DNA of 64,000 bases from Mesorhizobium jarvisii (GTDB lineage Bacteria > Pseudomonadota > Alphaproteobacteria > Rhizobiales > Rhizobiaceae), in the NCBI RefSeq assembly GCF_003601985.1, contig NZ_QZXA01000004.1, positions 186,001 to 250,000 on the forward strand, read 5' to 3'. How positions within the stretch are numbered: position 1 is the first letter of the stretch; every line of letters starts with the position of its first letter. A model generated the notes under the pieces. It had not been told where the DNA came from. It searched no databases and worked only from the letters and a program-made list of their open reading frames with translations. The translations under genes and the position numbers were made by a program. This document shows positions 7,644 to 13,599 of this stretch, piece after piece.

Positions 7644-8597
7644 TCAAGCAGGTCTATGATAGGTGAGGCGCTTACCAGAGGCACCCCTCAAGGCGATGAA
7701 AGCGCGGGTGCCGTCATCAACGCCAAGTGCGATGCGGTTCGAATACCGGAAATCGAACTCGGCAAGGTAGCGGTGCAGATGGTGTTCGGCGCAATGCTGG
7801 TAAACGCCCTTCATGCCGCGCTTGAAGACCGAATAGAAGCCTTCCACGGTATTCGTGTGGACGGTCTTTCCGCCTTCGTAGCGAACGTATTCATCCTTGG
7901 AATGCGTGACGACATCGTGAGAGGCGAATTCCTGGCCGGCGCGGCGATAGATGCCGCTCTCGTCGGTCATCAAGGCGCTTTCCTTGGCGATGTTGGCGCG
8001 AACGATCGGCATGACGTTGCCCATGCGGGCGGTATCGACGTGGAAGGAACGGGCGCGGCCACCACGCTCGACAAGCGTAACGACCGTGTTCTTGTGTGCG
8101 CCACCGCCCGACTTAACCGGGGTGCCCTTCAAGCGACCGATATACGTCTCGTCAACTTCAACGGTCTTGCCATTGCCGCCAAGCGGGGAGAAGTCGCCAG
8201 ATGCCATTGCAAGGCGGATGCGGTGGCACAGGAACCACGCGGCCTCATAGGTGCATTCGAGTATGCGGTGCATCTGGTGGGCGCTAATGCCCTTCTTAGA
8301 GGCGCACATGAGGTGGATAGCCTGAAGCCACTTGGTCAGCGGCAAATGGCTTTCCTCGAAAATGGATCCCATGCGAACCGTGAACTGCGAACGGCAAGCG
8401 CTGCACTTGTACAGGCCATGACGCTCGACGCCGTGAGGGTTCTTCTTAGAGGGCTTGGTGCGAACGCCCTTCAGAGCGTAATGGCGATCAACGCTACCGC
8501 ACTTGGGGCAAACGGGACCGTTCGGCCAGAGAATGCCCTCGACATGCTCGAAAGCCTTGGCTTCGTCGTGGAATTCGGGGCGGGACAAGACGGACAT
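7644..8597 (-). CDS. IS1595-family transposase (ISXO2-like domain)
   Basis: Intact 317-residue transposase that moves the surrounding element. The N-terminal zinc ribbon has CPKC (35-38) and CSAC cysteine pairs. The catalytic DDE/N-type core follows: VEVDETYIG (first Asp), MTDESGIY (second Asp), then HTNTVEGFYSVFKRG, with the Asn-rich third motif of this family, ending in YLAEFDFRYSNR. The ribosome site AAGGAG sits 9 bp before the ATG. The promoter (-35 TTGACA within the right inverted repeat) is described separately. There are no frameshifts, so it may be active. Confidence 0.94.
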   Translation of the reverse strand: MSVLSRPEFHDEAKAFEHVEGILWPNGPVCPKCGSVDRHYALKGVRTKPSKKNPHGVERHGLYKCSACRSQFTVRMGSIFEESHLPLTKWLQAIHLMCASKKGISAHQMHRILECTYEAAWFLCHRIRLAMASGDFSPLGGNGKTVEVDETYIGRLKGTPVKSGGGAHKNTVVTLVERGGRARSFHVDTARMGNVMPIVRANIAKESALMTDESGIYRRAGQEFASHDVVTHSKDEYVRYEGGKTVHTNTVEGFYSVFKRGMKGVYQHCAEHHLHRYLAEFDFRYSNRIALGVDDGTRAFIALRGASGKRLTYHRPA

Positions 8598-8598
8598 G

Positions 8599-8646
8599 GC
8601 GATAACTCCTTGGAATCGTTATCGCTCATCGACTTGGGTTTGTCAA
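8599..8646 (-). promoter_or_regulatory. Transposase promoter with ribosome site in a hairpin loop
   Basis: On the minus strand, TTGACA (8641-8646, inside the right inverted repeat), a 17-bp spacer and GATAAC (8618-8623) make a good sigma-70 promoter. Directly downstream GCGATAAC and GTTATCGC (8618-8625 with 8599-8606) can pair, placing the AAGGAG ribosome site in the loop. This may be an operator or an mRNA fold limiting transposase synthesis. Confidence 0.55.
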
Positions 8647-8659
8647 CCAGATAATCGCC
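8636..8659 (-). repeat. Right terminal inverted repeat of the IS1595-family element
   Basis: 24 bp; its reverse complement begins GGCGATTATC and ends TTGACAAACCC, matching the left end at 22 of 24 bases. The right target duplication CTTGTGAT follows immediately at 8660-8667. Confidence 0.9.
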
Positions 8660-8667
8660 CTTGTGAT

Positions 8668-8690
8668 GGCGATTATATATTTGATAACCC
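8668..8690 (+). repeat. Third, diverged copy of the transposon end outside the element
   Basis: Immediately after the right target duplication is a 23-bp sequence beginning GGCGATTATA and ending TTGATAACCC. It resembles the left inverted repeat in the same orientation. No matching opposite end was found in the following 2 kb. It is either the remnant of a related element or the feature that attracted insertion. Confidence 0.65.
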
Positions 8691-8752
8691 GGCCTGGTCC
8701 TCGACGGGCCGGCATATCCCCGCTGACAATTAGGCTTAGCTAATATATCATG

Positions 8753-8770
8753 CCCCTCAAAAGCGAGGGG
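8753..8770 (+). promoter_or_regulatory. Hairpin sequestering the ribosome site of the secreted protein gene
   Basis: CCCCTC (8753-8758) and GAGGGG (8765-8770) are perfectly complementary, and GAGGGG is the Shine-Dalgarno sequence 4 bp before ATG 8775. A folded leader would block translation. Confidence 0.4.
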
Positions 8771-8774
8771 TATC

Positions 8775-9161
8775 ATGAAACAGCCACGGGGATGGATCGC
8801 GCTGGCATGGCTTCTCTTGGCCGGCGACGCAGATGCCCACGATTGGTATACCGGCAAAAAAGACCCGGTTCTGCGCTATGATTGCTGCGGCAACAAAGAT
8901 TGCCATCCGATAGACTCTCGCGCCGTGAGAGAGACCAAAGACGGCTATTATGTGCGCCTGCCCCGCCCTGCCTATCTCAATGAGCCACAAGAGCCGGAGT
9001 GGTTTATCCCCAGGGAACGCGCCCAAGTCTCCATTGATGACCGCTACCATCTCTGTGAGCGTTTAATGACGTTCTATCGAACGATCATTCCCCATACGAA
9101 GTTCGAGGCCTACTACAGATTCAGATGGACGTGTTTCTTCGTGCCTAAGGGCACGAGTTAA
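8775..9161 (+). CDS. Small secreted Cys-containing protein of unknown function (128 aa)
   Basis: It begins with a clear signal peptide (MKQPRGWIALAWLLLAGDADA, cleavage probably after ADA). The mature part starts HDWYTGKKDP and holds CCGNKDCHPID, a paired-cysteine motif that recurs in small periplasmic proteins of rhizobia and their phages. Two further cysteines near the C-terminus (HLCERL, WTCFF) could complete disulfides. No enzymatic motif is visible. It lies alone between the transposon and the noncoding hairpin element and is probably accessory. Confidence 0.65.
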   Translation: MKQPRGWIALAWLLLAGDADAHDWYTGKKDPVLRYDCCGNKDCHPIDSRAVRETKDGYYVRLPRPAYLNEPQEPEWFIPRERAQVSIDDRYHLCERLMTFYRTIIPHTKFEAYYRFRWTCFFVPKGTS

Positions 9162-9234
9162 ATTCGATCTAGCCCTACCCAGCCGTAGGGGAATGGCTAC
9201 CACTGTAGGACCGGTGCGGCTCCTGCGCCGGGAA

Positions 9235-9402
9235 TCAGTTCGATTCGCGCTGACGAACGCGTTGTTTTTCGAGGAACCGCTTGGCGTGTTCCCCCCACTC
9301 CGCTGCCGTGGTTTTGTGCTCTTGAACGTACGTGTCGAAAGCCTTGCGCAGAGCGTCCAGGTCCAAAGCCCAAAACTGCTTGTCTTTTTCGTCGTTCAAC
9401 AT
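9235..9402 (-). CDS. Small hypothetical protein (55 aa)
   Basis: The minus-strand frame from ATG 9402 encodes MLNDEKDKQFWALDLDALRK and 35 more residues, ending KQRVRQRESN before TGA. The composition (amphipathic, charged, aromatic-rich helices) looks like a genuine small protein. The overlapping plus-strand frame has an unnatural hydrophobic and proline-rich composition. The ribosome site is weak (GGTG). No family is recognised. It belongs to the accessory block. Confidence 0.4.
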   Translation of the reverse strand: MLNDEKDKQFWALDLDALRKAFDTYVQEHKTTAAEWGEHAKRFLEKQRVRQRESN

Positions 9403-9640
9403 CGTGTCACCAAGCCCATTGGGCTGACGGTATGCCCTTCAAATCAAGCCTTCAAGAACCGATCCTGACTTCTTTTGGGTGTATCGGCCCTGTCAAACAT
9501 TCATCCCGTGATCCAGCACGGAACAGGTTCTGCTCTCTGCAGCTGGGTAATCCGTGGGCGGGACTTCAGTCTTAATTGAGCTGTGGCTAATATGCATATA
9601 GCTTAGGCAGTGCGGAGACGATCCCAAAAGCCTGACCCGC

Positions 9641-9692
9641 AACGACCCGGCACGACCCCATGTCCCCCCGACTGCGAGCGTGCCGGGTCGTT
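9641..9692. repeat. 14-bp perfect hairpin, left unit
   Basis: AACGACCCGGCACG and CGTGCCGGGTCGTT are perfect inverted copies with a 24-base loop. The counterpart at 10041-10091 keeps stem length and position relative to the conserved upstream block, but has different bases. Confidence 0.75.
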
Positions 9693-10040
9693 CCTACGGG
9701 GTGCGTTGCAAGCGGCGCATGCAAAGCACGATCGCTCGTGGAACAATGGTCGATTACGCAATCGCTCTCTGCCGGTCGATTGGGTTGGCGAACCCCAGCC
9801 CTAGGGGCCTTCCGTGATCGCGCAATATCCGGCTGGGGGCAGTCTGGTATTCATCTCTGTGGAGCCCTATGTCGTGGCGATCAACTTGCGCTCTTCACTA
9901 GAGGGCGGCAAGACTAAAGTCTTGCGTGCCGGTGTACAAAGGTCTGAGGGGACCTTTTAAGTTCCTCAAATGTCCATTGGACGTTCCGTTACTTTAGTTA
10001 GCCGACATATGAGGACTGACGTAAGGAATATGCCTGGCGG

Positions 10041-10091
10041 AATGGCCGGCGCAGTTTGGCTTTGGGTCTAAAGGGGGCTGCGCCGGCCATT
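10041..10091. repeat. 14-bp perfect hairpin, right unit
   Basis: AATGGCCGGCGCAG and CTGCGCCGGCCATT are perfect inverted copies with a 23-base loop. Compared with the left unit several stem bases differ on both sides in compensating fashion. Confidence 0.75.
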
Positions 10092-10204
10092 GCGGGTTTG
10101 GGCTTTGGGTGTGATTGTCCCCGCGCTGATTAACCTATATGTATATTAGCGATCGCGCAAATAAGACTGAAGTCCCTGGTTCCACCGGACCTGGCCGGAC
10201 GTTC

Positions 10205-10651
10205 TCATAATCTTGATTTTCGCCAGCCAGCCTTTCGAGCTTCTTGTTCCGAACAGAACCAGCGTTCGCCCTTCCACAGGCTGATCCGGGTCTCGTTGTG
10301 ATATTGCTGTCCGGGAACGTGATAGATGCGCTCGCCCGTATTGTAGCTGATATTTCCCTTGATATTGCAGCCCACGAGAGGCGGCCCGGCCTTGACGGCG
10401 ATCAGGCTGGCCAGGATGGCGATCGCCGCGGCAATCAATGTCCACCAGATGGTGTTGCGCGAGGGACGCCAATGCCGGCGACCCCTGGCACGCCTCCGCC
10501 AGCGGTCGAGACTTGTCCACTCCCCCTCCCGAGAGGAGAATGCCGCCGCTCTGGCGAGGAGTCTATAAGCATTGCCTAACTTAATGGCGCGCCGTCTTGG
10601 CCGGTAGAGGGCGAACAATGGCGCCCAATGCGGCGCATGACCGGAAGCCAT
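10205..10651 (-). CDS. Membrane-anchored protein with ExoI-like C-terminal domain (148 aa)
   Basis: The frame opens with TTG 10672, but ATG 10651 (MASGHAPHW) is a better start; the true start could be later. The first about 60 residues are Arg-rich. One membrane segment follows (WWTLIAAAIAILASLIAV). The C-terminal about 55 residues (GCNIKGNIS, GERIYHVPGQQYH, GERWFCSEQEARKAGWRKS) form the small domain found at the C-terminus of rhizobial ExoI and thermonuclease-like proteins, with its two conserved cysteines. The function of that domain is unknown; it is likely periplasmic here. Confidence 0.6.
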   Translation of the reverse strand: MASGHAPHWAPLFALYRPRRRAIKLGNAYRLLARAAAFSSREGEWTSLDRWRRRARGRRHWRPSRNTIWWTLIAAAIAILASLIAVKAGPPLVGCNIKGNISYNTGERIYHVPGQQYHNETRISLWKGERWFCSEQEARKAGWRKSRL

Positions 10652-10691
10652 CTCGCTGGGTGGTCTGCCCAAAATCCCTTGCTAGGGTCTG

Positions 10692-11114
10692 CTATGGTCT
10701 AGCTGAGACGGCCTTGTCGCCAGGCGCCGCAGCCCCTGCCATGTCATCCAGGATCGGGCAATCCGGCCGCTCGTCGCCATGGCAGGCGTGGATCAGTTTC
10801 TGCAGGGTCGAGCGCATCGACTGCAGCTCGCGCACCTTCTCCTCGATGGCCGTGACATGAGCGGCGGCGATCTCGCGCACGTCGGCGCTGGCGCGGCCGC
10901 GATCCTGGTACAGCGCCATCAGCTGGCGGCAATCGTCGATGGAAAAACCGAGGTTGCGCGCGCGGCGCAGGAAGGTCAGCCGATGGATGTCGTCACCGGA
11001 ATAGTCGCGGTAGCCGTTGGCGGCGCGCGCCGGCGCGATCAGACCGATCTCCTCATAGTAGCGAATGGTCTTGGCCGGCAGGCCTGAACGATGGGCGGCA
11101 TCGCCGACATTCAT
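10692..11114 (-). CDS. cueR: Copper-responsive MerR-family regulator CueR/HmrR
   Basis: 140 residues from ATG 11114; the frame extends further upstream without family resemblance. The N-terminal MerR helix-turn-helix (MNVGDAAHRSGLPAKTIRYY) is followed by the dimerisation helix. The metal-binding loop has Cys111 and Cys119 (CHGDERPDC), matching C112 and C120 of E. coli CueR. Ser76 is at the position typical of regulators of monovalent ions. It should activate copper export when Cu(I) rises. The probable target copA is 11 kb away and has a matching box (22392-22422). A 20-bp dyad lies upstream of the gene. Confidence 0.9.
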   Translation of the reverse strand: MNVGDAAHRSGLPAKTIRYYEEIGLIAPARAANGYRDYSGDDIHRLTFLRRARNLGFSIDDCRQLMALYQDRGRASADVREIAAAHVTAIEEKVRELQSMRSTLQKLIHACHGDERPDCPILDDMAGAAAPGDKAVSARP

Positions 11115-11163
11115 GGCGTGGTCCTCGATTTTGCCGGGCCTGCGAGTCAGGCCCATTGAATTT

Positions 11164-11183
11164 CCTTCACAATCCGGTGAAGG
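11164..11183. promoter_or_regulatory. MerR-type dyad upstream of cueR
   Basis: CCTTCACAATCCGGTGAAGG has perfect 7-bp arms around six bases, the geometry of MerR-family operators, and lies 50 bp before the cueR ATG. The arm sequence differs from the box at copA. Either cueR is autoregulated through a variant site or the dyad serves another regulator. Confidence 0.5.
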
Positions 11184-11340
11184 CTGTTGCTGAAATGCCA
11201 TACTGATACGCATACCAGCACGTAAGTCCCAGCATATAGGCATCGTGCGCTTGGCAAGCAAAGCAAATGCCAGCATGAATGATCGCAAGAAAGCGGCCGA
11301 CTCGTGCCGCTGACATTTGGGCAGGGCACCGGATCATCTC

Positions 11341-11958
11341 ATGCGCATGAAGTCGCTTGCAATAATTGCCGCATTGGCGCTGTCCACGGCCATCGCCGGC
11401 TGCAGCACCATCGGCGGGCAGATCTTCTCCAACGACTACGGCGCAGTGACCGATGCTGGCTACCAACTGCCGCGCATCCCGATCGAAAAGGTGCCGAGGC
11501 AGTATCACCGGCAGGAAGTGAACTACGACACCAAGGAAAAGCCAGGCACCATCATCGTCGATACGCAGAACAAGTATCTCTACTTCGTCGAGGGTGACGG
11601 GCTCGCGATCCGCTACGGCATCGGCGTTGGTCGCGAAGGCTTCGAATGGCACGGCACCGCCCATATCGCGCTGAAGCGCGAATGGCCGACCTGGACGCCG
11701 CCCCGCGAAATGATCAGGCGCCAGCCGGAACTGGCGAAGTTCGCCAATGGCATGGAGCCGGGCCTGAAGAACCCACTTGGCGCGCGCGCCATGTATCTCT
11801 TCAACAAGGGCGGCGACATGGGCTACCGCCTGCACGGCAGCCCGGAATGGAATTCAATCGGCAAGGCGATGTCGTCCGGCTGCATCAGGCTGATGAACCA
11901 GGACATCATCGATCTCTATGACCGCGCCTCGGTCGGCGCCAAGGTCATCGTGATGTAA
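11341..11958 (+). CDS. L,D-transpeptidase family lipoprotein (YkuD domain)
   Basis: 205 residues from ATG 11341 (ATG 11347 is possible). The N-terminus is a lipoprotein signal with lipobox AIAGC and Cys21 as the lipid site. The YkuD domain spans roughly residues 65-205. Catalytic His165 (LHGSPEW) and Cys181 within SSGCIRL fit the family motif HG-x(n)-S-x-GCIRM. Enzymes of this family crosslink peptidoglycan 3-3 or attach outer-membrane proteins to it. Rhizobiales carry many paralogues, so a specific name is not assigned. It is transcribed divergently from cueR and followed by a strong terminator. Confidence 0.88.
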   Translation: MRMKSLAIIAALALSTAIAGCSTIGGQIFSNDYGAVTDAGYQLPRIPIEKVPRQYHRQEVNYDTKEKPGTIIVDTQNKYLYFVEGDGLAIRYGIGVGREGFEWHGTAHIALKREWPTWTPPREMIRRQPELAKFANGMEPGLKNPLGARAMYLFNKGGDMGYRLHGSPEWNSIGKAMSSGCIRLMNQDIIDLYDRASVGAKVIVM

Positions 11959-12044
11959 GGACCAGGATCCCTCGCGGGATCATGGCCAACGAGAAGGCAA
12001 GTTCGTACGCGGACCGTCTAGGCAACAACGGACGTCCCAAACAG

Positions 12045-12077
12045 AAAACCGGGCAATTCGGCCCGGTTTTTTGTTTT
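12045..12077 (+). terminator. Intrinsic terminator after the L,D-transpeptidase gene
   Basis: AAAACCGGGC (12045-12054) and GCCCGGTTTT (12061-12070) form a 10-bp stem with loop AATTCG, followed by TTGTTTTTT. Confidence 0.9.
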
Positions 12078-12110
12078 TTACGACCGAAATCGTGCTGGCA
12101 ACGGGGGTGG

Positions 12111-12680
12111 TCAGGCGACCTGTTCGACCTGCTGCACTTCCGGCACGAAATGCCGAAGCAGGTTCTGGATGCCGTGCTTCAGCGTCGCCGTCGATGACGG
12201 GCAGCCGGCGCAGGCGCCCTTCATATGCAGGAACACCGTGCCGTTCTCGAAGCCGCGGAAGGTGATGTCGCCGCCATCCTGGGCCACCGCCGGGCGCACC
12301 CTGGTGTCGAGCAGTTCCTTGATGGTGATGACGAGTTCCTCGTCCGCCTTGTCGTAGAACTCGCCGGTCTGGCTGGTCTCTGCGGCCGGGCCGCTTTTCG
12401 CCATGACAGGCGCGCCGGACATGAAATGCTCCATGATGGCGCCAAGGATCGCCGGCTTCAGGTGCTGCCAGTCGGGGCCGTCCTTGGTCACCGTGATGAA
12501 ATCGTAGCCGAAGAAGACACCGGTGACACCGGGGATTTCGAACAGCCGGCCGGCCAGCGGCGAGGCCGTTGCCGCACTGTCGGCATCGCGGAAATCGGCG
12601 GTACCTTCCATCAGCACTTCCTTGCCGGGCAGGAATTTCAACGTCGCCGGATTGGGCGTCGATTCGGTCTGGATGAACAT
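12111..12680 (-). CDS. NFU-type iron-sulfur scaffold/carrier protein
   Basis: 189 residues with an N-terminal Nfu_N domain (about 1-87; opening MFIQTESTPNPATLKFLPG is diagnostic) and a C-terminal NifU-like domain (about 110-185). The latter carries the cluster-binding CAGC motif (Cys157, Cys160) inside KGACAGCPSSTATLKHGI. Such proteins receive [4Fe-4S] clusters from the assembly machinery and deliver them to apoproteins. It is a single gene with no isc/suf genes nearby, as is usual in rhizobia. Confidence 0.92.
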   Translation of the reverse strand: MFIQTESTPNPATLKFLPGKEVLMEGTADFRDADSAATASPLAGRLFEIPGVTGVFFGYDFITVTKDGPDWQHLKPAILGAIMEHFMSGAPVMAKSGPAAETSQTGEFYDKADEELVITIKELLDTRVRPAVAQDGGDITFRGFENGTVFLHMKGACAGCPSSTATLKHGIQNLLRHFVPEVQQVEQVA

Positions 12681-12826
12681 GGCCGTCTCCGTGCCCGTTA
12701 CGGGCAGATAGTTTGGAATAGTTCTAAATAGGCCTTATCGGCAGGACATTCAAGCGAAACGCATCGCCCGAACGGCTGGCTGGCGGAATGTTTTTGCTGG
12801 CGGGGGGACAGAATCCCGGGCGGGCT

Positions 12827-13318
12827 TCAAGCGAGGCTGTCGATCTCCTCGTCGGACAGATTCTGCGGCACCACCGTGACCGGAATGGGGAAGGCGGCGC
12901 CCTTGCCGGCCACGGCACCGACCAGCGGCCCGGGGCCTTCCTTGCCGGCGCCGGCCGCCAGCACCAGGATGGCGATGTCCTGGTCTTCCTCGATCAGTTT
13001 GTGGATCTCTTCCGTCGGCTTGCCTTCACGCACCACCATCTCCGGCTCGATGCCGAGCTTCTGGCGTACCTTGTTGGCATAGCCATCGAGAGCCGCGCGC
13101 GCCGTGGCGTTCGCCTCCTCGCGCATGATCTTCTCGACGCCCAGCCAATGCTGGAAATCGTCCGGTACTATGACATAGAGCAGCACCAACGTGCCGCTGG
13201 TGCTCTGCGCCCGCTTCGAGGCGTAGGCGACGGCGCGCTCGCACTCGGGCGTATCGTCGATGATCGTCAGGAATTTCCTGCGATGACCGGCTTCGCGGCT
13301 GAGGCGTTTGGAGACCAT
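12827..13318 (-). CDS. Universal stress protein (UspA family)
   Basis: 163 residues, one UspA domain. It shows the N-terminal strand FLTIIDDTPECERAVAYA and a C-terminal region with GxxAxxFPIPVTVVP, but the canonical ATP-binding G-2x-G-9x-G(S/T) motif is modified (AAGAGKEGPGPL), so nucleotide binding is uncertain. It is a cytosolic stress-associated protein of undefined target. The ATG is 11 bp from a palindromic repeat (13329-13405) that must lie within or upstream of its promoter. Confidence 0.85.
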   Translation of the reverse strand: MVSKRLSREAGHRRKFLTIIDDTPECERAVAYASKRAQSTSGTLVLLYVIVPDDFQHWLGVEKIMREEANATARAALDGYANKVRQKLGIEPEMVVREGKPTEEIHKLIEEDQDIAILVLAAGAGKEGPGPLVGAVAGKGAAFPIPVTVVPQNLSDEEIDSLA

Positions 13319-13328
13319 GTCTATCTAC

Positions 13329-13405
13329 CTAGTGTCGTGATTTCGAAGTTCGCCTGCTTTCGATATCGCGCTCCGAGCGAACTTCGAAATCAAAAACGAC
13401 ACTAG
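13329..13405. repeat. Palindromic intergenic element, 77 bp
   Basis: CTAGTGTCGT (13329-13338) and ACGACACTAG (13396-13405) form the base, continued by GATTTCGAAGTTCGC paired with GCGAACTTCGAAATC. The whole can fold into one hairpin upstream of the stress protein gene. Confidence 0.7.
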
Positions 13406-13426
13406 AAATCAATCGTTTGCTCGTGT

Positions 13427-13488
13427 CCCTGATTTTGAAATTCGCATTGCCCTTGATATCCAACTCTGGCTGATTTCAAAATCAGTGA
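13427..13488. repeat. Second palindromic element adjoining the first
   Basis: CTGATTTTGAAAT (13429-13441) and ATTTCAAAATCAG (13473-13485) are perfect inverted copies around about 31 bp. It shares the GATTT/AAATC style of the preceding palindrome and may be a related unit. Confidence 0.6.
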
Positions 13489-13599
13489 CGCGAGTGCGTT
13501 TTCGGCCGCAATCTGCCACCGCCGCCGACCGGCGGCAAGCCGCCGACCTTAGGCCAGGATGTCTTGTGCCGGAATGGTGCGCTGCACTGACGATGCGGA

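Larger units (their letters stand above)
5402..8659. mobile_element. Complete IS1595-family transposon with passenger genes (3258 bp)
   Basis: Bounded by 24-bp terminal inverted repeats (5402-5425 and 8636-8659) that match at 22 of 24 positions, and flanked by perfect 8-bp direct repeats CTTGTGAT at 5394-5401 and 8660-8667. Eight-base duplications are characteristic of the IS1595 family. It encodes an intact transposase (7644-8597) and, unlike a simple IS, about 2 kb of extra sequence: a 99-residue protein on the plus strand, a possible structured RNA, and a minus-strand cluster with a probable nuclease, a 59-residue protein and a 183-residue protein. Base composition is visibly richer in A+T than the flanks. 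Intact ends and transposase suggest a fairly recent insertion. Confidence 0.9.
9560..10176. mobile_element. Noncoding element with two long inverted hairpin units (MITE-like)
   Basis: The outer 56 bp of each side (9560-9615; 10121-10176 reversed) match at about 80 percent, starting GGGACTTCAGTCTTA. Similarity continues inward past ACCCGCAA to a hairpin in each arm. The arm hairpins have perfect 14-bp stems (9641-9654 with 9679-9692; 10041-10054 with 10078-10091) with 24- and 23-base loops, although the stem sequences differ between arms. The interior holds further dyads (AAGACTAAAGTCTT at 9910-9923; AAAGGTC/GACCTTT at 9938-9957) and no convincing gene. No target duplication is evident at the ends. 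It resembles a MITE or a pair of divergent small-RNA units. Confidence 0.6.

Noticed and set aside
7656-8654. 332-codon plus-strand frame across the transposase
   Set aside because: Antisense shadow of the transposase; it runs into the right inverted repeat.
9610-9917. Two small plus-strand frames inside the hairpin element
   Set aside because: They run through the 14-bp stem, lack ribosome sites, and have Arg/Pro/Ser-rich shadow-like composition.
5402-10176. Composite transposon spanning the IS1595 element and the 9560-10176 element
   Set aside because: The third end-like sequence at 8668 has no partner, no second transposase exists, and the two elements have unrelated ends.
11147-11329. 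Small minus-strand frame between cueR and the L,D-transpeptidase gene
   Set aside because: Cys-rich shadow-like composition, and it covers the MerR-type dyad and promoter region.
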